From Competibacter_A sp037045685 (lineage in GTDB: Bacteria > Pseudomonadota > Gammaproteobacteria > Competibacterales > Competibacteraceae), in the NCBI GenBank assembly GCA_037045685.1, contig JBAOII010000020.1:124001-188000 (forward strand): DNA of 64,000 nucleotides. Direction: 5' to 3'. A model generated the notes under the pieces. That model did no database searches. It had not been told where the DNA came from and saw only the letters and a program-made list of their open reading frames with translations. Positions within the stretch are counted from its first letter, which is position 1. Each line of letters opens with the position of its first letter. This document shows, piece after piece, positions 1 through 11,505 of this stretch. A program made the translations under genes and the position numbers.

Positions 1-203
1 CCTTCCGCCAACAGTTGCAAAACGTGCGGGCGACGCCGCCGATTCCCGAATGGGAGCGGATCGCCAACCGTATCGCCTATTACGCCGAACTGGCGGTCCG
101 CCGAGAATTGGATGTCGATGCGGCCTTGGCCGCGCTGGATCGGGACGTGGATCGGATCCTGGAAAAACGGCGCTGGTTGCTGGCGCGGGGCGTGACGCCA
201 TGA
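1..203 (+). CDS. Sugar ABC transporter substrate-binding protein, C-terminal end (partial)
   Basis: Open from the left window edge in frame 3 to the TGA at 201-203; only about 66 C-terminal residues are visible. The tail has the pattern PIPEWERIANRI then a Ala/Leu-rich helix and RDVDRILEKRRWLL, which is the usual C-terminal end of family 1 extracellular sugar-binding proteins (seen in sequence; family assignment from memory of such tails). The stop codon overlaps the start of the following permease (ATGA), so the two are translationally coupled parts of one importer operon. The substrate cannot be told from this piece; a maltodextrin or similar sugar is plausible given the amylase downstream. 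Confidence 0.7.
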   Translation, partial: FRQQLQNVRATPPIPEWERIANRIAYYAELAVRRELDVDAALAALDRDVDRILEKRRWLLARGVTP

Positions 204-1096
204 TCGGTCCCGAGCGTCATGCCGCCCTGAGCGCCTGGGCCTTTCTCGCCCCGGCGCTGCTGCTGATCGCCGTGTTCTTCTTCCTGCCGGTGCTCGCCGC
301 GCTGCTGCTGAGCTTCACCGATTTCGACATCTACGCGCTGGGCGATCTCGACCGGTTGCGCTTTGTCGGTTTCGCCAATTACCTGCAACTGCTGCAAAGC
401 CCGCTGTTCTGGACCGCGCTCGGCAACACCCTGTATTTCGTGGTGGTCGGCGGTCCGCTGTCGGTGGCGGTGTCGCTGGGCGCGGCGCTGCTGGTGAGTT
501 CGCGCCTGATCCGCTTTCCGGGCTTCTTCCGCGCCGCGTTCTTCTTGCCGGTGGTCACCACCCTGGTCGCGGTGGCGGTGGTGTGGCGCTATCTCTACCA
601 CCCCCGCTACGGCTTGCTGAATTACGGCCTGAGCTGGTTCGGCATCGCGCCCATCGACTGGCTGGGCGACCCGGCCTGGGCCATGCCGGCGATCATTCTG
701 ATGGCGGTGTGGAAGAATTTCGGTTTCAACATGATCATCTTCATCGCCGGTTTGCAGAACATTCCCGCCCAGCTTTACGAGGCGGCGCGCATCGACGGGG
801 CCAGCCCGTGGCAGCAGTTTCGCCACATCACCCTGCCCCTGCTGGGTCCGACTTTCCTGTTCGTGGCGCTGATGACCATGATCGGCTATTTTCAGGTGTT
901 CGCGGAACCGTATGTGATGACGCAGGGCGGTCCGGCCAACCGCACGCTCAGCGTGGTGCTGCTGATGTACGAGGAAGGCTTCCGCTGGTGGAACATGGGC
1001 TACGCATCGGCGGCGGCGTTCGTCCTGTTCGCGCTGATTCTGGCGGCGACCGTGCTGCAATTGAAACTGCGGAGGGGAACCGCCTCGGACGGTTGA
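200..1096 (+). CDS. Sugar ABC transporter permease, MalF/UgpA type
   Basis: 298-residue inner-membrane protein starting at the ATG that overlaps the upstream stop. It has about six hydrophobic segments, beginning with an N-terminal LAPALLLIAVFFFLPVLAAL helix, and the conserved permease EAA loop near its C-terminal third (YEAARIDGASPWQQF followed by ITLPLL), which contacts the ATPase subunit. This is the first-permease (MalF-like) type of carbohydrate importer. The partner permease (MalG type) and ATPase are not found downstream; the next gene is unrelated, so the remaining subunits must lie upstream of the window or elsewhere. Confidence 0.88.
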   Translation: MIGPERHAALSAWAFLAPALLLIAVFFFLPVLAALLLSFTDFDIYALGDLDRLRFVGFANYLQLLQSPLFWTALGNTLYFVVVGGPLSVAVSLGAALLVSSRLIRFPGFFRAAFFLPVVTTLVAVAVVWRYLYHPRYGLLNYGLSWFGIAPIDWLGDPAWAMPAIILMAVWKNFGFNMIIFIAGLQNIPAQLYEAARIDGASPWQQFRHITLPLLGPTFLFVALMTMIGYFQVFAEPYVMTQGGPANRTLSVVLLMYEEGFRWWNMGYASAAAFVLFALILAATVLQLKLRRGTASDG

Positions 1097-1120
1097 TGGC
1101 CCCACTCCGGTCGATGGCTC

Positions 1121-1140
1121 GCCCCGTGGGGGCTTCTGCT
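1121..1140 (+). terminator. Possible weak terminator after the sugar permease
   Basis: Short inverted repeat GCCCC-GTG-GGGGC at 1121-1133 followed by TTCTGCTT. The stem is only 5 bp and the T-tract is interrupted, so this is a tentative call. Confidence 0.3.
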
Positions 1141-1234
1141 TGAACTGCCGCGAAGTTAGGCGTTAGTGTAGCGAATTGGGAAAGGGGTCGAGCAACTCCA
1201 AATTTCACGTCAATCAAATCAAGGGGGAATCACC

Positions 1235-1549
1235 ATGCTCAAGCGTTTGTCCCTGGCGCTGTTCTGCGCCAGCCTGCTGCCGCTGTCCGCGCACGCCGCC
1301 AGCTACGATTGTACCCGAGCCGATACGGCCGCCGAAATCGCGGTGTGCAGCAATCCCAGCCTCAACCGCATGGACGAGGAGTTGGCGGTGGAATATCGCT
1401 CCCTGCTCAATCGCCTGCCGCCGCGCAAGGCCGAGATGGTCCGGCAGGATCAGCGTTCCTGGCTGAGCGCCCGCGACACTTGCGGAGCGGACGTGCGTTG
1501 TCTGCGCGCCCGCTATCAGGAGCGCAGCGCGCGGCTGAACGAATATTGA
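1235..1549 (+). CDS. LprI/DUF1311-type small secreted protein
   Basis: 104-residue protein with a clear signal peptide (MLKRLSLALFCASLLPLSAHA, cleavage after AHA or close to it). A Shine-Dalgarno-like AAGGGGGAA lies just before the ATG. The mature part has four cysteines and the pattern TAAEIAVCSNPSLNRMDEEL, then a second motif QRSWLSARDTCG, which is the signature of the lysozyme-inhibitor LprI N-terminal family (DUF1311). Members act in the periplasm; some inhibit lysozyme, but most are uncharacterised. It stands alone between the sugar transporter and the amylase, with no evident operon partner. Confidence 0.8.
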   Translation: MLKRLSLALFCASLLPLSAHAASYDCTRADTAAEIAVCSNPSLNRMDEELAVEYRSLLNRLPPRKAEMVRQDQRSWLSARDTCGADVRCLRARYQERSARLNEY

Positions 1550-1774
1550 CGGCTCGGTTTTGGGGGCCACTTTCCGCCGAACGATAAATCGTTGCTCCCC
1601 TCTCCGGCTGGCGGGCGGGAGCAGGCCCACCCCGCCCCGCCCACCTTTGGCGGGACGGTGCTTCGCTGCCCAGAATCGATAAAAATCCGTCATCGCTGCC
1701 AAGAAGAATCCCGCATTCCCGCCCGCCTCGATTCGAGTCATCCATCTATCGCTTTAACCCTCTGGAACCCGCTC

Positions 1775-3961
<2,187 letters not shown>

Positions 3962-4048
3962 AGCGCCAAGTTCGGTGGAACTCGCGAGCGGCTTCCACCG
4001 GGATTTAGTCAATTTTCGCTTACGAGTTAATCGCTTGCTCCTGGCGGG

Positions 4049-5104
4049 TTATCGGGTTTTCGATTCCAGCGACAGAGAATCGAGGGCCGCCGTGCTGGTT
4101 CTTACCTGCTGACGCTCGATAAACGACATCGGAACCACCCCTTTGTCGAAAAGATAACCTGTCACGCTCAGGGCATTCTCGGATGTGAATTCCGCCAGAT
4201 ATTCCTTGATACCGGGAATCGTCCCGACGTGCGCTTTTTTCACGTACACGTAGAGAGGGAACGTCAGGGCGTATTCCTGTCGCGAAACGCTCAATAGCGT
4301 GGGTTCGATGCCATCCAGAGAAGGGTTTTTGAGTTCGGCGGCTCTCGATATCGAGAACCCGATGATACCGAGCAGTTCCGGGTTGTTTTTCAGCTCTTGA
4401 ACAACGGTATCGTAATTGACAAATTCATTATAAGCTCCATCCTTGCGAAAGGTTTTACAGGCCGCTTCGAAAGCCTTGGGATCGGCCGATTCCAAGGCTT
4501 TGATTGGTTCGAATTGCTTGCAGCCGGCCAGCATGATGTAGTTGACAAGCGCATCGTAGCTGCCAATGGTTGGACCCGGTCCGGTGATTTGAATTTTGGT
4601 GTCGGGCAGGGCGGGATTGATTTCCTTCCAGGTCTTGTAGGGATTCGGAATCAATTTTGATCCGTTTTTGGGATCGGGCACGTCCTTGGCCAGGGCCAGA
4701 AAAAGCTCCTTGCGATTTAAAGCGGTAATTTTTCCGCCGGCCGAGTGCGCGGGAACCAGCGCGTCGTAGCCAAATTTGACCTCGATAATGTCCTTGACGC
4801 CATTTTTTTCGCACAATTCCACTTCGGAGGGCCGGATACGCCGGGTGGCGGTGGTGGCGTCGGGAGTTTCGATCCCGATACCGGCGCAAAACGATTTCAG
4901 GCCACCGCCCGTGGTATTGGCTTCAATCCGAGGAAGTTTGAATCCGGCGGTTTTGATAAAGCGTTCGGCGACTGCGGTCGCCAGCGGAACGCCCGTGTAG
5001 GCGCCGACAACGGTAATGTAATCCCGTGCAGTTTGAGCATCGGCGATGGTGGCTGCAGAAAGCGCTATTATCGAAATAGCTGTGGCAGTGATTCTCTTGA
5101 GCAT
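4049..5104 (-). CDS. PstS-like periplasmic substrate-binding protein
   Basis: 351 residues with a signal peptide ending near ATIADAQ and a GAGGAAATT ribosome site before the ATG. The body follows the type 2 periplasmic binding fold seen in phosphate-binding (PstS) proteins: an opening VVGAYTGVPLATAVAERF strand-helix, an expected glycine-rich NTTGGGLKSFC loop, and a central FGYDALVPA segment followed by ALNRKELFLAL. No pstCAB genes are adjacent, so the ligand (phosphate, or another oxyanion) is inferred only. The gene stands alone, convergent with the amylase and divergent from mutS across a 206-bp AT-rich gap. Confidence 0.75.
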   Translation of the reverse strand: MLKRITATAISIIALSAATIADAQTARDYITVVGAYTGVPLATAVAERFIKTAGFKLPRIEANTTGGGLKSFCAGIGIETPDATTATRRIRPSEVELCEKNGVKDIIEVKFGYDALVPAHSAGGKITALNRKELFLALAKDVPDPKNGSKLIPNPYKTWKEINPALPDTKIQITGPGPTIGSYDALVNYIMLAGCKQFEPIKALESADPKAFEAACKTFRKDGAYNEFVNYDTVVQELKNNPELLGIIGFSISRAAELKNPSLDGIEPTLLSVSRQEYALTFPLYVYVKKAHVGTIPGIKEYLAEFTSENALSVTGYLFDKGVVPMSFIERQQVRTSTAALDSLSLESKTR

Positions 5105-5310
5105 AGCAATTTCCTCAAGTTAAAGGATTTGATCGTTTTATATTAGGCAAAAAATAGTTGGCAATCATTTTTTTGGTGACTTTCGATAGAGCCTATCGGT
5201 GTCGATCTCCAATAATTATCAGATTTTAATCAAATTTTTAGCTTTTTGAGCGTTGTAATTCCCGGCAAAAATATTCGTGATCAAAGACGCCGCTCGCGAC
5301 AATCGATCCT

Positions 5311-7899
5311 GTGATGACAATGATGAATCCGGACGAATTTTCAGCCCATACTCCGATGATGCAGCAATATTTGCGCATCAAGGCCGAGCATCCCGATGTC
5401 CTGCTGTTCTATCGCATGGGCGATTTTTACGAACTGTTCCATGATGATGCACGTAAAGCAGCGGAGTTACTAAATATCACGCTTACCTCGCGCGGTCAAT
5501 CGGCCGGAATACCCATTCCGATGGCCGGCGTCCCGTTTCACGCCGTCGAAACCTATCTCGCCAAACTGGTGAAGCTCGGCCTATCGGTGGCGATCTGCGA
5601 GCAACTGGGCGATCCTGCCGCCAGCAAGGGCCCGGTGGAGCGACAGGTGGTCCGCATCGTGACGCCGGGCACCCTGACCGATGAAGCCTTGCTGGACGAG
5701 CGCCGCGACAATCTGCTGGCCGCTCTGCATCGGGTCAAGAACGTCTACGGGTTGGCCTATCTGGACCTGAGCGGCGGCCGGTTCACGGTCGTGCAGGTTC
5801 GCGGCGAAACGGCGCTGCTCAACGAGCTGGAGCGGCTGAAACCGGCGGAACTGCTGATCGGCGAGGATTTCGGCCCGCCCGATTCCTGGCGGGAGCATCC
5901 CGGTCTGCGCCGGCAAGCGCCCTGGCATTTCGACCTGGAAAGCGCCGTCCGCGCGCTGTGCGCCCAGTTCGGCGTGCGCGATCTGGACGGCTTCGGCTGC
6001 GCCGACCAGCCCGTCGCGGTGGCCGCCGCCGGCTGTTTGCTGCAATACGTCAAGAATACCCAGCGCAGCGCCCTGCCGCATCTGGCCGGGCTGCGCGTCG
6101 AGCGGCACGAAGACAGCGTGATTCTGGACGCCGCCAGCCGCCGCAACCTGGAGTTGGAACAGAGCCTGAGCGGCCGCCACGAACACACTTTGATCGGGAT
6201 TCTCGACCGCTGCGTGACGCCGATGGGCGGCCGCTTGCTGCGCCGCTGGCTGCACCGGCCGTTGCGGGATCGAGCCGCGCTCGGCCAGCGGCAAGACAGT
6301 TTGCGGCAATTGCTGGACAACGGCGGTCACGAGTATCTGCGCGGCTTGCTGCGCGGCACCGGCGACGTGGAACGGGTCCTGGCGCGAGTCGCCCTGAAAT
6401 CGGCCCGGCCCCGCGACCTGATCGCCCTGGCCGACGCGCTCGCCCGGCTGCCGGGCGTGCAACAGTTTCTCGGGCTCTCGGATGCGGCCTTGCTCCAGGA
6501 TCTGGCCCGCCGCGCCGCCACGCACCCCGCCGTCTGCGAGCTGTTGAATCGGGCGCTCATCGCCAATCCGCCGCAGACCTTGCGCGATGGCGGGGTGATC
6601 GCCCCCGGCTACGACGCCCAGCTCGACGAGCTGCGCGACCTGAGCGAGCACGCCGATCACTATCTGGTGGAGCTGGAAGCGCGGGAGCGCCGGCGCACCG
6701 GCATCGCCAATCTCAAGGTCGGGTTCAACCGGGTCCACGGCTATTACATCGAAGTCACTCGCGCCCAGTCGCAAGCGGTGCCGGCCGACTATCTCCGCCG
6801 CCAGACCCTCAAGGGCGCGGAACGCTACATCATCCCGGAATTGCAGGAATTCGAGCATAAGGCGCTGCGCGCCCAGGAACAGGCGTTGGCGCGGGAAAAA
6901 GCCTTGTACGATGCCTTGTTGGACCAACTGATCGCCCGGTTGCCGGGCTTGCAAGCCAGCGCCGCCGCGCTGGCCGAACTGGACGTGCTGGCCGATCTGG
7001 CCGAGCGCGCCGCCGCGCTGGGCTGGAACCCGCCGGAACTGGTCGCCGAACCGGGAATCGAGATCGCGGCGGGCCGCCACCCGGTGGTCGAGCAGGTGCT
7101 GGACGAGCCGTTCGTGCCCAACGATCTGAAGCTCGAACCCGAACGGCGGCGGATGCTGATCGTCACCGGCCCGAACCTCGGCGGCAAATCCACGTTCATG
7201 CGCCAGACCGCGCTGATCGTGCTGCTGGCGCATCTTGGCAGCTTCGTTCCGGCCGAGCGGGCGGCGATCGGTCCCATCGACCGGATTTTCACCCGCATCG
7301 GCGCGTCCGACGATCTGGCGTCCGGCCGCTCGACGTTCATGGTGGAAATGAGCGAGGCCGCCAACATCCTGCACAACGCGACGCCGCACAGCCTGGTGCT
7401 GATCGACGAGATCGGGCGCGGCACCAGCACCTTCGACGGCCTGGCGCTGGCCTGGGCCTGCGCGGTGCATCTGGCCGACAAAGTCCGCGCCTTCACCCTG
7501 TTCGCCACCCACTATTTCGAGTTGACCCGCCTGCCGGATGAACAGTCCGGCATCGCCAACGTCCATCTCGACGCGGTGGAACACGGCGACGCCATCGTCT
7601 TCAGGCATCGCGTCCAGGACGGGCCGGCCAGTCGCAGCTACGGCCTGCAAGTGGCGGCCTTGGCGGGCGTGCCGCCGGCGGTGATCCGGCAGGCCCGCCA
7701 GCGGCTGCGCCTGCTGGAACGGCAGATGTTGCGCAAAGAAGGGACATTCAGACCGGATAATACCCATCAATTATCGCTGTTCGCTGCGATGTCGCATCCG
7801 GTCGTGGCGGCGCTTGGCGAAACTCGAACTCGACAATCTCGCGCCGGAAGCAGGCGCTGGCGGAGCTGGCGGCGATTGAAGGCGCTGAGTAGATCATGA
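5311..7899 (+). CDS. mutS: DNA mismatch repair protein MutS, C-terminal end frameshifted
   Basis: Recognises mismatches and recruits MutL. N-terminal mismatch-binding motif GDFYELF (the Phe-X-Glu contact), Walker A GPNLGGKST at about residue 620 and Walker B LVLIDEIGRGTSTFDG at about 696 are all present. Start is uncertain between GTG 5311, ATG 5314 and ATG 5320. As read, the last ~27 residues are Arg/Ser-rich nonsense. Removing one G at ~7816 and one at ~7847 restores the normal MutS tail (KLELDNLAPKQALAEL) ending at TAG 7890-7892, giving about 859 residues. Two compensating-style single-base insertions in a housekeeping gene are most simply assembly errors. Confidence 0.95.
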   Translation: MMTMMNPDEFSAHTPMMQQYLRIKAEHPDVLLFYRMGDFYELFHDDARKAAELLNITLTSRGQSAGIPIPMAGVPFHAVETYLAKLVKLGLSVAICEQLGDPAASKGPVERQVVRIVTPGTLTDEALLDERRDNLLAALHRVKNVYGLAYLDLSGGRFTVVQVRGETALLNELERLKPAELLIGEDFGPPDSWREHPGLRRQAPWHFDLESAVRALCAQFGVRDLDGFGCADQPVAVAAAGCLLQYVKNTQRSALPHLAGLRVERHEDSVILDAASRRNLELEQSLSGRHEHTLIGILDRCVTPMGGRLLRRWLHRPLRDRAALGQRQDSLRQLLDNGGHEYLRGLLRGTGDVERVLARVALKSARPRDLIALADALARLPGVQQFLGLSDAALLQDLARRAATHPAVCELLNRALIANPPQTLRDGGVIAPGYDAQLDELRDLSEHADHYLVELEARERRRTGIANLKVGFNRVHGYYIEVTRAQSQAVPADYLRRQTLKGAERYIIPELQEFEHKALRAQEQALAREKALYDALLDQLIARLPGLQASAAALAELDVLADLAERAAALGWNPPELVAEPGIEIAAGRHPVVEQVLDEPFVPNDLKLEPERRRMLIVTGPNLGGKSTFMRQTALIVLLAHLGSFVPAERAAIGPIDRIFTRIGASDDLASGRSTFMVEMSEAANILHNATPHSLVLIDEIGRGTSTFDGLALAWACAVHLADKVRAFTLFATHYFELTRLPDEQSGIANVHLDAVEHGDAIVFRHRVQDGPASRSYGLQVAALAGVPPAVIRQARQRLRLLERQMLRKEGTFRPDNTHQLSLFAAMSHPVVAALGETRTRQSRAGSRRWRSWRRLKALSRS

Positions 7900-8077
7900 A
7901 AGGTATGGAGCCGCTTCATCCGATCAACTATGCTAAAATGGATTTATGCGTCGAAATTTCGCGCCTCAGAAAATATAATTTTCGTCGAATGGTCCAGCTA
8001 TCGAAATGATAGAAATCAGACGGCGGGAAGAGTTACTTAACTAAAGAATATTTAACAAATGATTAGAGTGTTTTCCA

Positions 8078-9259
8078 ATGTTTGGAATAAAAAATATTTA
8101 TGATGCTGTCAAGTGGTCAGAAAAATTATTGGAGGCTTGGGGTTTTGGCAACCCTTCAAATCGACAACCTCCTATACATGTATGGTATAGAGGCCATAGT
8201 GATAGTGATAAGGATAATTATAAGCTTATTCCAAATTGTTTTCGGGATGCAGCCGAAACGAGTAGTACCACAACCTTTGAAGAAGGTGGAATGCTCATAC
8301 ATCTTATGAGGCGTCTCCCCAGCTGCCAAGATAGGTGCCCTTCGACATTTGATGCGTTGAGCTTGTCAAGACATTACGGGTTACCGTGTCGATTGCTTGA
8401 TTGGACGGAAAATGTTCTGATAGCTTTGTGGTTTGCGGTAGAGGCAAATAACCGTAAAGACGGAAAGATTTTTGCCCTAAATCCTGGAATATTAAACGAT
8501 AAAGTGGAATTTGAGCACTTCAAAAAATCAAGAGAGCCCGGTGTCTTTGGGCCTGAGTCTTTTCATACTGTGGTTCGCGCCGAATTGGCGATGACCGCTT
8601 ATCTCGATGAGCTTTTTCTTAGGCTACCCGTGAGAGAATCCGCTTTAACTGTTGGTTTTTCAAATCAATTTATTGACCAACTGGTCAAGGTTGTGATTTT
8701 GTTAAAAGAAAAAGACATTAAGCATCTTGAAAACACAGAATTAAATAAATTTCTAGCTAAAACTTATTCCATGCCTGAAGATTTTCTCGATTCTGACACT
8801 GAGGAAGCTTGTGCAAAACTTTATGATTTATTGCCAGTATGGCTACAAACGTCTAGCCACTCAGTATCATCGCCACCAGGAAAAGCCAAAGAAGCCAAAA
8901 AATGGATATTCGATTTTCTCTATTCATTACGAATGCCTATAGGTGTTTTCCCTGATAGGAGAAACATAAGAATAGCTGCTCAAAGCGGTATGTTTGTTCT
9001 TGCAGGCGGAGATTATTTACCAAATAAATTAGAAAGAAAAAATACTCAATGTAGAAACCCTAACCCAATTCACTTACAAGAATGGTACGATAAGGATGAT
9101 GTATTAAAATGGGCGATAATTCCAAATGGTAGCAAGAAAGATATTTTTGATGAGCTAGAAATGATTGGATTTCATTCAGCTAATTTATTTCCCGATTTTG
9201 ACAAGCAGGCAGATTATATTAAAGATTATTGGAAAGTTGATAAGTGGACTGGCTCATGA
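8078..9259 (+). CDS. FRG-domain protein, probable horizontally acquired accessory/defence gene
   Basis: 393 residues. The N-terminal third carries the FRG domain signature: WYRGHSD near residue 36, then LSLSRHYGLPCRLLDWTENV and LIALWFAV near residues 98-125. No other domain is recognised; the C-terminal part ends WKVDKW. The gene and its upstream ~180 bp are strikingly AT-rich compared with both flanks, which indicates recent transfer. FRG proteins are often found in defence islands and prophages, but their biochemical activity is not established, so a defence role is inference. It lies between mutS and a truncated trehalose-synthase tail, as if inserted there. Confidence 0.8.
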   Translation: MFGIKNIYDAVKWSEKLLEAWGFGNPSNRQPPIHVWYRGHSDSDKDNYKLIPNCFRDAAETSSTTTFEEGGMLIHLMRRLPSCQDRCPSTFDALSLSRHYGLPCRLLDWTENVLIALWFAVEANNRKDGKIFALNPGILNDKVEFEHFKKSREPGVFGPESFHTVVRAELAMTAYLDELFLRLPVRESALTVGFSNQFIDQLVKVVILLKEKDIKHLENTELNKFLAKTYSMPEDFLDSDTEEACAKLYDLLPVWLQTSSHSVSSPPGKAKEAKKWIFDFLYSLRMPIGVFPDRRNIRIAAQSGMFVLAGGDYLPNKLERKNTQCRNPNPIHLQEWYDKDDVLKWAIIPNGSKKDIFDELEMIGFHSANLFPDFDKQADYIKDYWKVDKWTGS

Positions 9260-9305
9260 CCTATTGTACCGCTTAGTCGTTCGCACCTCATTATCGTATT
9301 TTCCT

Positions 9306-9443
9306 GGCGAGCAACAAACTGCCGGGTCGATCCGGCGGGCGCTGGAAATGGCACCGGAGGAACGCCAGGAACGCATGACCCGGATGCGCCGGCAGATCGA
9401 GGAAAACAACGCTTATTGCTGGGCGTTTAATCTTCTGGCCGGT
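9306..9443 (+). pseudogene. otsA: C-terminal remnant of trehalose-6-phosphate synthase (OtsA)
   Basis: An open stretch without its own start encodes EQQTAGSIRRALEMAPEE, then a basic RMTRMRRQIEENN helix and a WAFNLLAG end. This matches the C-terminal helix of OtsA/GT20 proteins (pattern A-I-x-x-A-L-x-M-P-x-x-E-x-x-x-R-M then W-A-x-x-x-L). Everything upstream has been replaced by the AT-rich FRG island, so only the last ~45 residues survive. Its position just before the maltokinase gene suggests a former trehalose operon. Called from sequence pattern only. Confidence 0.6.
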
Positions 9444-9487
9444 CCCACCGTCCACATCCAGAATCCACCAACCCCGGAAGTCACCCG

Positions 9488-11179
9488 ATGCAGACGTTGG
9501 TTCTGTTCCAGGGCTGGAAAAGCTTCTTTCCCGATCAGGTCGAGCCGGGCCGGCGGGCGCTGGCCGAAGCCCTGCACCAACGGCTGATCCGCGATGTGCT
9601 GCCGGAATTCCTGCCGACCCAACGCTGGTTCGCCGGCAAGGGCGGCCGGATCGAGCGGGTGGAGTTCGACCAGTACGATGTCTGGGTCGAGCAGACCGAA
9701 TGGGTGCTGGCCCGGATCCGGGTCTGGCTGGTCGACCGGCCCGAGCCGCAAGACTACGGGTTGCCGCTGGCGCTGGCCTGGGAGGACGAGGGCGAGGACA
9801 AGCTGCGACCCTTGCGGCCCCACGCCCTGGCGCGGGTTCGGGCTCGCGCCAAAATGGGCCTGCTGTACGACGCCTTCGCCAACGAGCAGTTCGGCCAAGC
9901 CCTGGTCAAGATGATCGGGCGCGACGCCCGGATTCCGCTGGGGAGCGGCTGGCTGCGATTCACCGCGACCCGCGCCTTCGCCGATCTGGCCGGCGACCAC
10001 CCGGAGTCGCTGCCGATCCGGCGCTTGGCGCTGGACAGCAGCAACACCACCCTCAACGTCGGCGACCGGATGCTGCTGAAAGGCTATCGGCGCCTGCGAC
10101 CGGGCATCAACCCCGAGCTGGAGATGGGCCGGTTTCTCACCGAGGCCGGTTTTGCCAACGCGGCGCCGCTGGCCGGTGGCCTGGAGTACGAGGACGAAGC
10201 CGGCGAGGTGATCGCGCTGGCGCTGCTGCAAGGCTTCGTCGCCAACCAGGGCGATGCCTGGAGCTACACCCAGGATTACCTCAGGCGCTTCCTGGACGAT
10301 TGCCGGCAACCGGGCGACGCAACGCGGGCGGCCGGCGACAACGCGCACGCTTCCTATCTGTTGTTCGCCGCCACCCTGGGCCGGCGCACCGGCGAATTGC
10401 ATCGGGCGCTGGCGCAAACCACCGGCGATCCGGCCTTCGATCCCGAACCCATCACGGCGAACGATGCGGCCGAATGGCTGGACCGGGTCCGCGAGGAAGC
10501 GAAGGCGACGTTCGAGCGGCTGGAGCGGGCGCGGCATCGGCTGCCGGAATCGGCGCAGGCGCTGGCCGAGGACGTGCTGGCGGCCGGGATCGGCGTGCCG
10601 CACGCGGGCCGTTACGCCTCGCTGGCCGCGCAGGTGCTGGACTCCAGAGGCACGGCGGCGGCGCGGGCCAAGCAAATCGAAGCCTTGACCCCGCGAGCGA
10701 TGAAGACCCGCTATCACGGGGATTACCATCTCGGCCAAGTGCTGGTGGCCAAGGACGACGTCATCATCATCGACTTCGAGGGCGAGCCGTCCCGCTCGCT
10801 GGCCGAACGCCGCGCCAAGCACTCGCCGCTGCGGGACGTGGTCGGCATGCTGCGCTCGTTCGACTACGCCGCTCATGCCGCCCTGCGCCAGGCCACCGCC
10901 GACGGCACCTGCAACCGGGCAGAGCTTTGGCCGTATCTTGGCGATTGGGAGCAGCAAAGCCGAGCCGCGTTTCTGGACGGCTACGTCGCGGCGGTCGGCG
11001 ACAGTCCAGGCTATCCCGCCGATCCCGATCAGATGAAGGTGTTGCTGGCGCTGTTCACGCTGGAGAAGGCGTGCTACGAACTCCGCTACGAGTTGGACAA
11101 CCGCCCCGATTGGGTCGAAATCCCGCTCGGGGGATTGCGCGAACTGTTGTCGCTCGAAGCGAAGGATGCACCGAGTTGA
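9488..11179 (+). CDS. Maltokinase (trehalose-maltose/GlgE pathway), orphan of a TreS fusion
   Basis: 563 residues. Maltokinase phosphorylates maltose to maltose-1-phosphate with ATP, feeding glycogen synthesis via GlgE. Seen here: a FLPTQRWFAGKG motif near residue 40, the kinase-like Brenner motif YHGDYHLGQVLVAKDD, and IIDFEGEPSRSLAERR with the catalytic/metal aspartate, near residues 410-440. The first ~25 residues (LVLFQGWKSFFPDQVEPGR) match the linker that precedes the kinase in fused trehalose synthase-maltokinase proteins, so this gene appears to be the kinase half of such a fusion. No TreS half lies in the window. Frame is intact throughout. Confidence 0.88.
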   Translation: MQTLVLFQGWKSFFPDQVEPGRRALAEALHQRLIRDVLPEFLPTQRWFAGKGGRIERVEFDQYDVWVEQTEWVLARIRVWLVDRPEPQDYGLPLALAWEDEGEDKLRPLRPHALARVRARAKMGLLYDAFANEQFGQALVKMIGRDARIPLGSGWLRFTATRAFADLAGDHPESLPIRRLALDSSNTTLNVGDRMLLKGYRRLRPGINPELEMGRFLTEAGFANAAPLAGGLEYEDEAGEVIALALLQGFVANQGDAWSYTQDYLRRFLDDCRQPGDATRAAGDNAHASYLLFAATLGRRTGELHRALAQTTGDPAFDPEPITANDAAEWLDRVREEAKATFERLERARHRLPESAQALAEDVLAAGIGVPHAGRYASLAAQVLDSRGTAAARAKQIEALTPRAMKTRYHGDYHLGQVLVAKDDVIIIDFEGEPSRSLAERRAKHSPLRDVVGMLRSFDYAAHAALRQATADGTCNRAELWPYLGDWEQQSRAAFLDGYVAAVGDSPGYPADPDQMKVLLALFTLEKACYELRYELDNRPDWVEIPLGGLRELLSLEAKDAPS

Positions 11180-11217
11180 AAACTCGGAACCTTTGTGTTT
11201 GCGACGGTGCGAAAGGA

Positions 11218-11505
11218 ATGACAGCATGGACGGAACCGGTTGATTTAGTCGAAGATTTGCGGGTGTATCGGCTACCGAAGCTCGGTTGCGCGGAGATTCA
11301 TGCGATGTTGAATTTGGTTGGTACAGGCTTGAAACAGACCCAGTATTATCGGGAATTTTCTGAAGGCCACGGGGAAGAAAGCACATCGTTGATATTGCGG
11401 CAACCACGGCGACGTTTCGACGCGGTGGTTGCCGTTCGGGCGACGCACATTCAGCGGTTGTCGCTGACGGAGGCGTTGCTGGATTTCCAGACACCGGCCG
11501 ATTAG
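11218..11505 (+). CDS. Small hypothetical protein
   Basis: 95-residue open frame with an AAAGGA close to the ATG. The predicted protein begins MTAWTEPVDLVEDLRVYRLP and has no recognised domain. It lies in the 424-bp space between the maltokinase and the NACHT gene. Because the neighbourhood is rich in decayed sequence, it could equally be a remnant or chance frame. Confidence 0.35.
   Translation: MTAWTEPVDLVEDLRVYRLPKLGCAEIHAMLNLVGTGLKQTQYYREFSEGHGEESTSLILRQPRRRFDAVVAVRATHIQRLSLTEALLDFQTPAD

Noticed and set aside
1592..1774. Upstream extension of the amylase frame
   Set aside because: The region lacks ribosome-site context and the starch-binding module starts cleanly at ATG 1775.
5581..7770. 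A 729-codon minus-strand frame opposite mutS
   Set aside because: mutS motifs on the plus strand are decisive; the antisense frame is a GC-codon shadow.
5311..7899. Programmed frameshifting in mutS and lon
   Set aside because: No slippery heptamer or downstream structure is visible at the break points, and the family does not use it; extra single bases are simpler.
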